A stretch of DNA of 64,000 nucleotides, taken from the NCBI RefSeq assembly GCF_005117025.1, contig NZ_SWCO01000010.1, positions 1 to 64,000 of the forward strand, written 5' to 3'. Under the pieces are notes generated by a model, which worked only from the letters and a program-made list of their open reading frames with translations, was not told where the DNA came from and did not search any database. This stretch comes from Alteromonas portus (lineage in GTDB: Bacteria > Pseudomonadota > Gammaproteobacteria > Enterobacterales > Alteromonadaceae). A program made the position numbers and the translations under genes. Below, in pieces: positions 28,565 through 37,784 of the stretch; position 1 is the stretch's first letter; every line of letters starts with the position of its first letter.

Positions 28565-29108
28565 TAATCGGGAATAGAAATAATGTGTAAGTCCGGTAAC
28601 TCCAGTCTCAAAAATTACAAGTTAGTTATTGGCAATTAATAACGAGGGTAAGCACGAGATTAAGAAACACTATTATTAAATTGAGTGACTAACTTAACCC
28701 ATTGACCAATTTGAAATTAGCTCCACAATCAAGGGCGTGCAGCTAATCACCGAAGACAGTTTAAGATAAAATGCCGAAATAGATCTGCACCTAACTCTTT
28801 TCCTAGCTAGTTGTGAACTAATACAGCTTTACCACTAAACTTAGATCTCGATTGACAGATAAGCACGCAGCTACTTTAGCTTATCCTAAGGAAGTAAAGG
28901 CGAATTGACTAACTCGCTTCTAGACAGAAATTTAGAACAAAGATTCTCGTGGTATCTACTAGCAGGGGGAAACCGTTCCTCTTAGCTCTGAAAAATATTT
29001 GTTAAGCTTGTAGCTAATTACTTTCAATAGACAAAAAACTTTAAATTAAGCGTTTCCCTATGAAAAATTATGAATATTACACTAGATTATTATATCCGAT
29101 CTACAGAT
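28565..29108. other. Gene-free 544-base stretch
   Basis: AT-rich, with no open frame of useful length, no terminator-grade hairpin and no repeat that I can see. It may be the scar of a lost gene between two accessory blocks. Upstream signals for the gene at 28483 would lie at its left end. Confidence 0.4.
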
Positions 29109-29837
29109 TTAGGGAATTTTGAATTTGTATTTGTTAATACTTTCTGAATGCAAGTCAGCAATAAAATCACGAGCTTTAGGCGCCTGCCCAAACATATATT
29201 TTACTGTGGCATATTCCGGCCTTATTTTGGCCTTAGCAGTTATTCCTCTAAATGTATCCGCGAGACCTTTTAGTGGCCCGAAACGGCTTTCAAGAAGACA
29301 AACATCCTCTCGCAGTCGCTCATAATTAAGCATAATATCAATTACATTTTTCCCAGCTATATTGTAAATATCATCATTGAGCGATAACTTATCTTGGTTA
29401 GCTAAACACCACTGCTCAAAATTGACATCTTGCGGTTGCTTTCCCTGCATACTCAATAGAAAAAAATAAATGCTGACTGTGTATTCAAAAGGGTTTCTTA
29501 TGATGGAAATTTTAGTATAGCTATTCCAAATTACATTGCCTAATCGGCACTTAGCATTTTCAGCTGAAATATGATTATAGAATTTAAACGAGTCTCTTTC
29601 GTCATGAAATTTTTTAGAGTCTTTAGGGTTATCAATAACTAAAGATTCACCATCAGTATACTTATAGTTTTGTGGCCCTCGAAATCCCAATTCCTTTCTT
29701 ATATTTTCATCGTTTTCCGTAATTGGTGTAATTATGGAATTCTCTGTAGCAAACTTAGACAACGCTATTTCAAATGAGGTACTCGCGACTTTTCTAGCCT
29801 TAAGCACTATTATTTTTGGTTCGTGCAAAACTATCAA
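29109..29837 (-). CDS. Sulfotransferase-fold protein
   Basis: The N-terminal loop IVLKARKVASTSFEIAL (about 9-25) fits the phosphosulfate-binding loop, and ISIIRNPFEYTVSIYFF (about 110-126) the 3'-phosphate-binding helix of the sulfotransferase family. Length 242. Likely glycan sulfation; the acceptor is unknown. The start is a TTG at 29837 with AAGGCG 7 bases upstream; no ATG lies near the loop. It follows the DUF1796-type gene by 16 bases, so they form a two-gene unit. Confidence 0.7.
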   Translation of the reverse strand: MIVLHEPKIIVLKARKVASTSFEIALSKFATENSIITPITENDENIRKELGFRGPQNYKYTDGESLVIDNPKDSKKFHDERDSFKFYNHISAENAKCRLGNVIWNSYTKISIIRNPFEYTVSIYFFLLSMQGKQPQDVNFEQWCLANQDKLSLNDDIYNIAGKNVIDIMLNYERLREDVCLLESRFGPLKGLADTFRGITAKAKIRPEYATVKYMFGQAPKARDFIADLHSESINKYKFKIP

Positions 29838-29853
29838 TTTATTTCGCCTTAGG

Positions 29854-30612
29854 TTAATTTAAATTTCCATTTAGACCGGAAAGCATGATTTTGAAACTGT
29901 GATCGTCATATTCTTCGATAAATTTTTTTCCGCTACTTTCCCCGCCGGCACAAAAGCGTAAGTGTACTAGATCTTTTTGTATATCAAGGACCGATGCTTC
30001 CAAGGCTCTCTGTGTATAATGCTCGACAACAATAAATTTTGAGTTGTTATGCAATGATTTTAAATGGCGAATTAACTCCCAAACTGATGCAACTCCAGTG
30101 AGTGAGGGACGCTTTACAATTTGCGTAAAGCCCTGAGCCCACCTTTGACGTTTCTCAGGCTCTGTAATGGGCGTAATAACAAAACAAAGTTGCTTATCTG
30201 AATTCAAACTTTCTATGAATCTATCAGAAGCTCTTCGATAGTAGTCGAAGTCGGCTGGAATATTAAGGGGGTCCTTATGTGTAAAGAAATACTCATGGTA
30301 GCGCTTGTGCGTCACAGCGTTTACATTGGGATGTTGGCTCCATTGAGCCTTATCCATAAATGCATTAAATGAGTCATTACATGCATCAATAATTATCTCT
30401 GGGCTAGCGAATACCCAGTCAAATGGAAATGCTGCCTTTCTTAGTCCGATCTCTCTTAAATAGTGAGCAGTACTGCAATTAAAACCTAGCGAAATAAACT
30501 CTGCGTCTTGGTCAAACATGGTTAAACTGCTAATTTTGTCTCTAGCTCTTACTGCCTGACTTGTAAGGCGCTCTATTTCATTTATGCTTTGAGATAAACC
30601 AATATTTTTCAA
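29854..30612 (-). CDS. DUF1796 family protein (putative papain-like peptidase)
   Basis: Core motif EFISLGFNCSTAHYLREIGL (about 38-57) followed by AAFPFDWVF matches DUF1796, predicted to be a papain-like cysteine hydrolase and common in polysaccharide clusters. The candidate nucleophile is the Cys in GFNCST, with a His in VVEHYTQRA and an Asp/Glu-rich end. The role in glycan synthesis is unknown; some family members may act as glycan-modifying transferases. The start is TTG at 30612 (AAAGAG upstream); the internal ATG before MFDQDAEF has no ribosome site. First gene of the unit with the sulfotransferase at 29109. Confidence 0.72.
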   Translation of the reverse strand: MKNIGLSQSINEIERLTSQAVRARDKISSLTMFDQDAEFISLGFNCSTAHYLREIGLRKAAFPFDWVFASPEIIIDACNDSFNAFMDKAQWSQHPNVNAVTHKRYHEYFFTHKDPLNIPADFDYYRRASDRFIESLNSDKQLCFVITPITEPEKRQRWAQGFTQIVKRPSLTGVASVWELIRHLKSLHNNSKFIVVEHYTQRALEASVLDIQKDLVHLRFCAGGESSGKKFIEEYDDHSFKIMLSGLNGNLN

Positions 30613-30832
30613 AGTATTTCTCTTTATAGTTTTGCTAACTATTAATACAGTTATGTGTCGTAGCCTTGAAGTACCTACTGCTCAGACTAATACTCTCAAT
30701 GTAGAGGTTCTTTTTTTAACTGCTACTCAACGATACGATAGTGAATTCAAACTATATCTACTACGAGTAATTTTAAGCAGTTCAAAACGGTAAAATTAAT
30801 CCTACACTTTAGAGTTGAATATCACTTAACAA

Positions 30833-32302
30833 CTATACAAAATCGCGGTAGCCAAAATAAACGCATTGCAAATTAAGCTCATTTTTTAGTTTTTCTGGCA
30901 GCGATGAAAATTTTTCAAAATCAACAGTTGGCTTTTCCACTGTCTTGCCCTGATATCTTTTATTAGAGTTGATAGCTTTGTGAGGGTATTCAATGTTCGC
31001 TGGCAGTTTCACCTCGCAGTTTGTTTCTATATAACCAACTAACTTGTCTGCTTCATCTTCAACACGAAATACAACATTCGGTTTCTGCTCCAAAACTAGC
31101 TTATTCCAGTAAATATAGCTCGCAACAGCCCTTGAAAACTCACTTTCGAAACTATCTAAATCAACCCCACAACGCAGCTTTATATGCTTTTTCCGGAATT
31201 CATATGACACGGGAGCATGTTTATTTTCTCTCATAATACTTGCGACAGCAGTGCGAGGGTCTCTCACATGCATAGCGACATGCCTAAAATATTTAAAGCG
31301 TCTTGAGCGCGCACCATCATTCAGCGCCCATGGGCAATCATCTTCTGTAGCAAACATCCACGAGCAAATACCATCATCTTCTAGTTTCTCGTGGCCAATT
31401 TTTAGTCCAATAGCTTGGCAAAGTGACGCACTGTAACCTGAACCACACCTAGGGTGGCCGATTATAAGAAGCGGGTATACATCAGTATGCTTTTTATGTT
31501 GAATTAACGCATTGGTAGCCTGCTCTATCTCTTCAGGCTTTCCACCATTTGCCTCAAGATAGGATAGTCTTATTGGCTTTGGATGAATTGTTGACTCTAC
31601 TTCACCCGTGCTCCAGCTCATCTCGTAAAATAAAGGAGGGTAAAAGGTTTTAGCATTTGAAGTATTTGCGCATATTCTGTGAATGAATATGTCGACTGTG
31701 GTGTCTACCTTCTCGAAACGCGCCAATATCTCTTCTGCCATGGCTTTATTCAGTGCAAAAGCGGGGTTTGACATTTTCCCAAGAAAATCCGACAAGTTCG
31801 GTTCTTTATCACTTTTATGATCATCACATAACGCCCAGCCAAACTGTACTAAAGCGGGTTCACTCTGTTGAAGTTTTGACTCGCTAACCCAGTCATTTGA
31901 AATCGCCTGTTGGCATAACACATTTGCACGTTCGGTAAGCTTAATGTCATCTTCAATAAATAAGGCATATTCTTCGCTGCTAGCTAAAAAGGCTTTCAAC
32001 ACCCGAATATAACTTGCAAATGTAGCTACCTGAACGGGAATCAATGTGTTATTACAACTACTATCACCACATTCTAAATTTCCGCATCTGAAGCAAGTTG
32101 GGAACGTGTGTACTTTGGATTCTTTGTATAGCGTTTTTACGTCATCACTTTCTGGCGTGGCAGCATCGATGAATTCTAGATTACTTAGTTCATATTGCTC
32201 GATGAAGCGTTCCATATAACCACGTCGCTCTGCGCTAGAGGGCAATGATAAACAATAGACTCTGGGAAACGCCCCAAGAAACAAAGAAACGTTATCTTGC
32301 AT
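30833..32302 (-). CDS. Fusion of a GT25-like glycosyltransferase and a sulfotransferase domain
   Basis: Residues 1-245 resemble glycosyltransferase family 25 (the LPS beta-galactosyltransferase type): VYCLSLPSSAERR near the start, an acidic metal site in YALFIEDDIKL (about 112-122) and SNPAFALNKAMAEEIL. Inside it lies a compact cysteine cluster (CFRCGNLECGDSSC, about 71-84), likely a structural zinc knuckle. Residues about 275-489 form a sulfotransferase-like domain: LLIIGHPRCGSGYSASL as the phosphosulfate loop and MHVRDPRTAVASIM as the second motif. A bifunctional enzyme that adds and then sulfates a sugar is a reasonable inference. AAGGA precedes the ATG. It stands alone between two gaps. 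Confidence 0.68.
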   Translation of the reverse strand: MQDNVSLFLGAFPRVYCLSLPSSAERRGYMERFIEQYELSNLEFIDAATPESDDVKTLYKESKVHTFPTCFRCGNLECGDSSCNNTLIPVQVATFASYIRVLKAFLASSEEYALFIEDDIKLTERANVLCQQAISNDWVSESKLQQSEPALVQFGWALCDDHKSDKEPNLSDFLGKMSNPAFALNKAMAEEILARFEKVDTTVDIFIHRICANTSNAKTFYPPLFYEMSWSTGEVESTIHPKPIRLSYLEANGGKPEEIEQATNALIQHKKHTDVYPLLIIGHPRCGSGYSASLCQAIGLKIGHEKLEDDGICSWMFATEDDCPWALNDGARSRRFKYFRHVAMHVRDPRTAVASIMRENKHAPVSYEFRKKHIKLRCGVDLDSFESEFSRAVASYIYWNKLVLEQKPNVVFRVEDEADKLVGYIETNCEVKLPANIEYPHKAINSNKRYQGKTVEKPTVDFEKFSSLPEKLKNELNLQCVYFGYRDFV

Positions 32303-32408
32303 TACTTATTATTCCTTAACAGCAAGCGACTTTGGCTTATATATCCAGCTAGAAGCTTATAACCATATTCAAAAATTGATAAAAACATAAATTGTTGGGT
32401 AATGAAAT

Positions 32409-32438
32409 AGATAAAGGCGACATAAGTCGCCTTTATCT
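32409..32438 (-). terminator. Terminator of the gmd operon
   Basis: AGATAAAGGCGAC pairs perfectly over 13 bp with GTCGCCTTTATCT around a 4-base loop, 23 bases past the gmd stop. Confidence 0.8.
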
Positions 32439-32460
32439 AAAGCTTAGCGGCAAGAAATGT

Positions 32461-33576
32461 CTATTCTTTAGCTACAGCAACCGAATAACCATGCTTCTTC
32501 AATAGTGCATGTTGTTTTGCTTTACCAAGGTCGTGTGCAACCATTTCTGCGCACATTTCCTCAACGGTAATTTCAGGTACCCATCCTAGCTTTTCTTTTG
32601 CCTTTGTAGGGTCGCCTAGTAGTGTTTCTACTTCTGCAGGGCGGAAGTAACGTGGGTCTACTTCTACAATAACGTCACCCACTTTCACACCCGGTGCAAT
32701 TTCGCTATCGACCTCTGTTACAGTTGCCACTTCTTTTACGCCTTCGCCAGTGAATTCAACAGTAATACCTGCATTCGCTGCTGACATACGTACAAATTCA
32801 CGAACCGAAATCTGTTTACCTGTAGCAATAACAAAATCTTCAGGTTTATCTTGTTGTAACATCATCCATTGCATACGTACGTAATCTTTAGCATGGCCCC
32901 AGTCGCGAAGTGCATCCATGTTGCCTAAGTAAAGCTTAGACTCTAAACCTTGAGCAATATTAGCAATACCACGAGTAATTTTGCGGGTAACAAACGTTTC
33001 ACCGCGGCGTGGAGATTCATGGTTAAACAAGATACCGTTACAAGCATAAATACCGTAAGACTCGCGGTAGTTAACCGCAATCCAGTACGCGTACATTTTT
33101 GCTACTGCGTAAGGAGAGCGCGGGTGAAACGGTGTAGTTTCTTTCTGCGGAATTTCTTGAACTTCACCGTAAAGCTCTGAAGTAGACGCTTGGTAGAACT
33201 TAGTTTTCTTTTCAAGGCCTAAAAAGCGAATAGCTTCTAGCAAGCGTAGAGTACCCATAGCATCTACATCTGCTGTGTACTCAGGTGCTTCAAAAGATAC
33301 CGCAACGTGTGACTGGGCACCAAGGTTATACACTTCGTCTGGCTGCACTTCTTGCATAATACGGATTAGGTTTGAAGAATCCGTCAAATCACCATAGTGC
33401 AAAATGAAGTTGGCGTTTTCTACATGTGGATCTTCATAAATATGATCAACACGTTCTGTATTAAACAATGAAGCACGACGCTTAATACCGTGAACTTCAT
33501 ATCCTTTTTCTAATAAAAACTCGGCTAAGTAAGAGCCGTCCTGGCCGGTTACACCGGTAATTAGTGCTTTTTTCAT
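32461..33576 (-). CDS. gmd: GDP-mannose 4,6-dehydratase
   Basis: Makes GDP-4-keto-6-deoxymannose, the substrate of Fcl. NADP-binding GVTGQDG at 8-14; catalytic Thr132 and Glu134 in STSELYG, Tyr156-xxx-Lys160 in [23 protein letters not shown] and [17 protein letters not shown] are hallmarks. Length 371 is normal. The ATG at 33576 gives the usual MKKALITG start; a GTG nine bases earlier is possible. It is the last gene of the long leftward run from 45099, ending in a terminator, and is 13 kb from fcl. A short insert of about 15 residues ([20 protein letters not shown]) just before the conserved [11 protein letters not shown] is normal for one subgroup. Confidence 0.96.
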   Translation of the reverse strand: MKKALITGVTGQDGSYLAEFLLEKGYEVHGIKRRASLFNTERVDHIYEDPHVENANFILHYGDLTDSSNLIRIMQEVQPDEVYNLGAQSHVAVSFEAPEYTADVDAMGTLRLLEAIRFLGLEKKTKFYQASTSELYGEVQEIPQKETTPFHPRSPYAVAKMYAYWIAVNYRESYGIYACNGILFNHESPRRGETFVTRKITRGIANIAQGLESKLYLGNMDALRDWGHAKDYVRMQWMMLQQDKPEDFVIATGKQISVREFVRMSAANAGITVEFTGEGVKEVATVTEVDSEIAPGVKVGDVIVEVDPRYFRPAEVETLLGDPTKAKEKLGWVPEITVEEMCAEMVAHDLGKAKQHALLKKHGYSVAVAKE

Positions 33577-33588
33577 TGATATCACATT

Positions 33589-34281
33589 CTAAATTGGTAG
33601 ATTTTTATAAAACTCTTTAACAAGCTCATCAGGGATATTTTGGCGACCTTCCCCAGAAAGGCCTTTGTTATAATTACTCGGCGTCAAAGCAACACAACGC
33701 TCAACTAATGACTCATTGAACTCAACCCCAACAAACTCCATAATTTTACAAGTCAATAGTTCAGGATGGTTTTTAATTTCATCAAAATCTATATTAATTA
33801 CATTTGGTAAGCCAAAGTAAGTTTTCGCTTTAAGGTAATCTCCCCTAACTATTTGCAAGGCATGCTCAATTGTAGAAACATGCGAAAATTCCTTTTTTCC
33901 AAGTCTTCTTGCCTTTTCTCCTTTCTTGTAAATTGAATACGCAGCATCAATTAGGTCCCTTGAAGTACAAAAAGCTTTAAGCTTGCCTTCTATTAACAAA
34001 TCTAAACAGTTAATTGGAAAATCAGAATGAGTCTTAAGAACTAAATAGTCATCACCTTTAAGCTGCTCACCGATTGACTGTAAATTGAAAGGCTTATAAT
34101 TGGCTCGCTTTTTATTACCATCAAGCCGGGCCCCTTCGAGCTTTCGCCACGCAACTTTTCCTGCTCCGCTGACTTGCAATAGCGTTTCTTGGTCGCTACC
34201 TTCCGATTCAGCTAGAAGCTTAAGCACATTAAAAACCCATGAAGACGCACTTCCCTGCATCCCGTACTGGAGTAGTATCAT
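33589..34281 (-). CDS. Sulfotransferase-fold protein
   Basis: The opening LLQYGMQGSASSWVFNVL (3-20) matches the phosphosulfate-binding loop and strand, and FCTSRDLIDAAYSIYK (about 104-119) the 3'-phosphate-binding motif. VLKTHSDFP between them is also usual for sulfotransferases. Length 230. Likely sulfates a sugar made by the neighbouring enzymes. GAGGAAT precedes the ATG. It is 12 bases upstream of gmd in the same operon. Confidence 0.75.
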   Translation of the reverse strand: MILLQYGMQGSASSWVFNVLKLLAESEGSDQETLLQVSGAGKVAWRKLEGARLDGNKKRANYKPFNLQSIGEQLKGDDYLVLKTHSDFPINCLDLLIEGKLKAFCTSRDLIDAAYSIYKKGEKARRLGKKEFSHVSTIEHALQIVRGDYLKAKTYFGLPNVINIDFDEIKNHPELLTCKIMEFVGVEFNESLVERCVALTPSNYNKGLSGEGRQNIPDELVKEFYKNLPI

Positions 34282-34329
34282 TCCTATTCCTCACGATTAG
34301 ATATCATAACTCAACCCTTAAGAAAAACA

Positions 34330-35460
34330 TCAAAGTTTATGAGAAACGCCATGAGCTTCAAGTACATTACTCAAATTTTCACGTAGTACTTGTCTAGTGT
34401 TATCGTAGCTTTCAAATTCGAAATTAACTTTTTCTCTAAGCTCCGCTAGCGAGTTGATTTTTAGAAATTCTAGGTGACTTAGATGAGGGAGATTCATAGT
34501 TTCAGCAAGTTCTCTCGTTCTAGAATCATGATACACCCATATTGCGGGCGTTCCGCTTTGCCACGCCGCCATATTGCCATGTAGCCTTAAACCTATAGAA
34601 AAATCAACGCGAGCGGAATCCTCCATCCATTGGTCGACGCTGTAGTAAAGTCTCATCTTGGTTGCTACAAAACCCCTAAACTCTTCGTCGGACATGTGAG
34701 GTGCCAAAGCCTCTCTTAGGCTTTTTTCATGGTGCTCTGGAACTGCAGCTGTTTGATACAAATTGCGCTGTCTAGCGTACTTTATAAATGGTTCTACTGA
34801 TTGCTGCAGGTATAGACCATTACCCTTGGCCACCCATTCAATCATCTTTCTTTCTGCATCACGCTTAGTGAGGTCTTTCGGCCATGGCTCATCACCTGTA
34901 GCCACGAAAGAAAAAGCATCTTGAGACCATTTCATTTTGAGTTTATTGATGAAATCGGGATCTTTGTTTATAAAATTAGTCGGGCATCCAGTTATTACCC
35001 CCGTGTCTACGCCTCTTTCGCGGAGAACTTTGTCAGTAAACGCGCCTCGAAGCGCAACCTTTTTACTCTTGCGCTTTATCAAGTCTAAAAGTCGATCTAT
35101 GCTTTCATGAAAATTGAATTCAGTTTGCTCATAATTTTTTGCTTGGGCACCGAGCCCCAAAAACACCACAGGCAATTCAGTCTTATCTAAGAAATCGACA
35201 AATCCAGAAAAATCAAAGTTCTCTCTTACAAAGTTTGCTGAAGGTATAACCAGCACTCTACACTGGTCCTGCACTGTTTTAACGTCCCAAGGCAAATCCT
35301 CTCCAACTACAACATAATCTTCGTCCAATAAGTTGCATACCGCATATTGAAACAACAGATTACCCGTGTTAGCTCCAACTTTTCTTAATAACTCTTCTGT
35401 ATCAAGGAAAGAACACCCGTCTATTCGCCCGTGCGTTCCTACTACACCGATTTTTTTCAT
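34330..35460 (-). CDS. Polysaccharide pyruvyl transferase family protein
   Basis: The C-terminal ARVDFSIGLRLHGNMAAWQSG (about 296-316) and the following GTPAIWVYHD are the signature of the polysaccharide pyruvyltransferase family (CsaB/WcaK fold). These enzymes add ketal pyruvate from phosphoenolpyruvate to a sugar or act as GT-B-like transferases. The N-terminal NTGNLLFQYAV and a mid-protein LPVVFLGLGAQAKN also fit. Length 376 is normal. The ATG at 35460 directly follows the TAA of the upstream gene, with AAAGGA inside that gene's last codons. If active, it would add another acidic group to the glycan. Confidence 0.8.
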   Translation of the reverse strand: MKKIGVVGTHGRIDGCSFLDTEELLRKVGANTGNLLFQYAVCNLLDEDYVVVGEDLPWDVKTVQDQCRVLVIPSANFVRENFDFSGFVDFLDKTELPVVFLGLGAQAKNYEQTEFNFHESIDRLLDLIKRKSKKVALRGAFTDKVLRERGVDTGVITGCPTNFINKDPDFINKLKMKWSQDAFSFVATGDEPWPKDLTKRDAERKMIEWVAKGNGLYLQQSVEPFIKYARQRNLYQTAAVPEHHEKSLREALAPHMSDEEFRGFVATKMRLYYSVDQWMEDSARVDFSIGLRLHGNMAAWQSGTPAIWVYHDSRTRELAETMNLPHLSHLEFLKINSLAELREKVNFEFESYDNTRQVLRENLSNVLEAHGVSHKL

Positions 35461-37758
35461 TTAAAAATCCTTTCCACTCATTTCTATTTCTGAATATGTA
35501 TTTGACAACCGCATTGCCGCTTCACTAAAAGAGCTCCAAGTACTACCTAGCAACTTTTTACATTTGCTTAGTAACAGCACGTCTGCAAGTGCGTAAATTA
35601 TTTGCTCTTTTGAGCGATCAAATACGTTTCTCTTTAAATAAACCAATCGGTCACCATAATATTTTTCGAAAATATCGTAGGTTTCCTGTAGGTCGGTCGC
35701 TACAAACAGCTTCAATCCGCTGTCTTCTTCAATTAATTTGTCTATGCGCTTAATAAAAGCTGAATAGTGGCTTTTTTCGCGCCAAAAATGCAACTGATCG
35801 TGGCCTTCTTGCGTCCAGTTTTCAACAGAATCGTAAGTATTATGATCTAAACCTGCTCCCGCTTCCATCCGGATATGCGCCGCAACGTAGCCGTCTACAT
35901 TGTACGGCTTTATAAGCTCCATGACTTGCTTAGAAGGTGCTAGCGCTTTTATAAATTTATTCTCAGCTTCCCAGTCTGAAAAGGGAGAATTAAATGTGTA
36001 CGCTGCTCTTAAATACAAATGCCTTTCTTCGTTTACTTCTATTAACTTATCTTTTTGTGCACCGGCTTCTATTTCCATGTAATTAAATAAGTCCATGTAC
36101 TTTGCAGCTTCACTTACAAAAGACTTATTTATCACTGTGCCTTTGTAATCAAACAAATCAGCGAATTCACATTCACAGTGATGATCTGCCTCCCAAACGA
36201 TAACAAGTTCTCTACCAGTTCTTTCAGCAATCGCTGCAGCCGAGCCAATTGCACGAAGCCTATTCCCAAGGCCGTGTTGTGCATCTACATATACTTTAGC
36301 TTTAAAGAGCTCATCTACTGTAGCGATAACATCAGCTGAAGGTACAGCCGTGCTTCTTTCTACAATGATATCTTTCAAGCTATTGGCATCGCGCTGAAAC
36401 AACACCGCTTTAAGCAACTGAGGGGGAAGTGCAATAACTTCAACAAAGCCGTTAATATCGCCAATTCGCTTATGAATAAGTGTATCTGACTCGATTAGAA
36501 CATAAACCGGTATTTTTTGTGAGCGAGCAGTATCAATGCCACTTTTCAAAAAGTTACGCAATGGGGCAGAACCATCAAAACACATCAACTCATGCTTTTT
36601 ATCCAACTCACCCAAAAATACCTGAGTAACCTCAAAATTTATATTTTCGCTATATTCAAAAAGCAGAAATTGTGCAAGGTCTGTATGCGAGATACTTTTC
36701 TGAATAGTATCGGGGCGCCTGTGCCACAAATAATGAATGGCAGCAAACATGTTCGCCTGTTCAACGATATATTCAGGTAATTGAATTGAGCTTGTAATTC
36801 TTTCTAATTGCCATAAATTCGCATTGACTTGCTCAATTCGGTAATTTTGCAGTCTACTCAAATTCCAGTAATCAGTAGTTCTTCCAATGTACTTATTTCT
36901 GTGATTATTAAATTCGGTAGCGGGGACCATACCAAGAAAATCAGAGTTAGAAACATCTTGGTGGGCAGTTCTTGTGCTTTCCTCCTGCTCCAAGTGTAAG
37001 ACAGACCTGAAATTTAAATATTTCGTTCCCAAACCACATTGGGAAGCTAAGCGTTCGTAAATATCAGAGTCGTCCCAGCCGTACGTAGTTATAAGCTCAT
37101 TGTAATAGCCTATTTCTTTTAAATGCTTTTTGTAAGCACCAAAGGAACCATTTACATATATTTGCGAATCGCGGCCCTCATCTAACGCTGATTTCCAATA
37201 GCCTCTAACAAACTGAGTCTGGTTGAAATTATTTAGTTCTAAGAAATCTTCACTCACTTCAATATCAGCATCAAACTTAAGTACTTTTGAGTATTTTGCA
37301 AACCGAAGACCCACATTAAAGCCATAGGTTAATACCCATTTCTTCTCGCCATTAACGCGCAATACCTTAATCCGATCATCAGCTATATCTTTGATAGTTT
37401 CCGCCACCGGCGTATTAGATGACCAATCTACAATAATTATTTCGTCTACTGGCAATTTAACCCATGTACGCAAAGCCTTGGCAAGATTATCGTTCCTGTT
37501 CATACAACATGAGACAATACTTGTACCTGGGTATATCGTTTGGTTATCTAACTCCGATAATTTGGCAGCAGAGAACTCTACATTCGCCTCTTTACTAGTA
37601 TTATAACCATTAGGCAGTTTGCGCCAAAGCGCATCAAGAAGATTTTGACTGGAATCAGATAACTGAGTTTTAGCGATATCAGCTAACGTTTTTTCGGCTA
37701 GTTTATAGTTTTCTGCTTCTATCTCAGCTTTAGCAAGCAAAAACTTTTTGTGCAACAT
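35461..37758 (-). CDS. Bifunctional glycosyltransferase: GT2 plus fucosyltransferase-like domain
   Basis: Three regions. Residues 1-65 are helical, like a TPR pair. Residues about 75-320 are a GT2-type transferase: TSIVSCCMNRNDNLAKALR, then DEIIIVDWSSN, and the DxD metal site in KFDADIEV. Residues about 490-765 resemble the NodZ / alpha-1,6-fucosyltransferase fold (GT23-like): DAQHGLGNRLRAIGSAAAIA, GRELVIVW and the donor-phosphate motif AAHIRMEAG. This second domain would be expected to use GDP-fucose, which gmd in the same operon and fcl nearby can supply (inference). AAGGGAAC precedes the ATG. The downstream pyruvyltransferase start abuts its stop. Confidence 0.72.
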   Translation of the reverse strand: MLHKKFLLAKAEIEAENYKLAEKTLADIAKTQLSDSSQNLLDALWRKLPNGYNTSKEANVEFSAAKLSELDNQTIYPGTSIVSCCMNRNDNLAKALRTWVKLPVDEIIIVDWSSNTPVAETIKDIADDRIKVLRVNGEKKWVLTYGFNVGLRFAKYSKVLKFDADIEVSEDFLELNNFNQTQFVRGYWKSALDEGRDSQIYVNGSFGAYKKHLKEIGYYNELITTYGWDDSDIYERLASQCGLGTKYLNFRSVLHLEQEESTRTAHQDVSNSDFLGMVPATEFNNHRNKYIGRTTDYWNLSRLQNYRIEQVNANLWQLERITSSIQLPEYIVEQANMFAAIHYLWHRRPDTIQKSISHTDLAQFLLFEYSENINFEVTQVFLGELDKKHELMCFDGSAPLRNFLKSGIDTARSQKIPVYVLIESDTLIHKRIGDINGFVEVIALPPQLLKAVLFQRDANSLKDIIVERSTAVPSADVIATVDELFKAKVYVDAQHGLGNRLRAIGSAAAIAERTGRELVIVWEADHHCECEFADLFDYKGTVINKSFVSEAAKYMDLFNYMEIEAGAQKDKLIEVNEERHLYLRAAYTFNSPFSDWEAENKFIKALAPSKQVMELIKPYNVDGYVAAHIRMEAGAGLDHNTYDSVENWTQEGHDQLHFWREKSHYSAFIKRIDKLIEEDSGLKLFVATDLQETYDIFEKYYGDRLVYLKRNVFDRSKEQIIYALADVLLLSKCKKLLGSTWSSFSEAAMRLSNTYSEIEMSGKDF

Positions 37759-37784
37759 GGTGTTCCCTTATAAACATATAAGCA

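Noticed and set aside
30833..32302. Two separate genes joined by a sequencing error
   Set aside because: The frame is continuous, with a natural linker between domains and no internal start with a ribosome site at the boundary.
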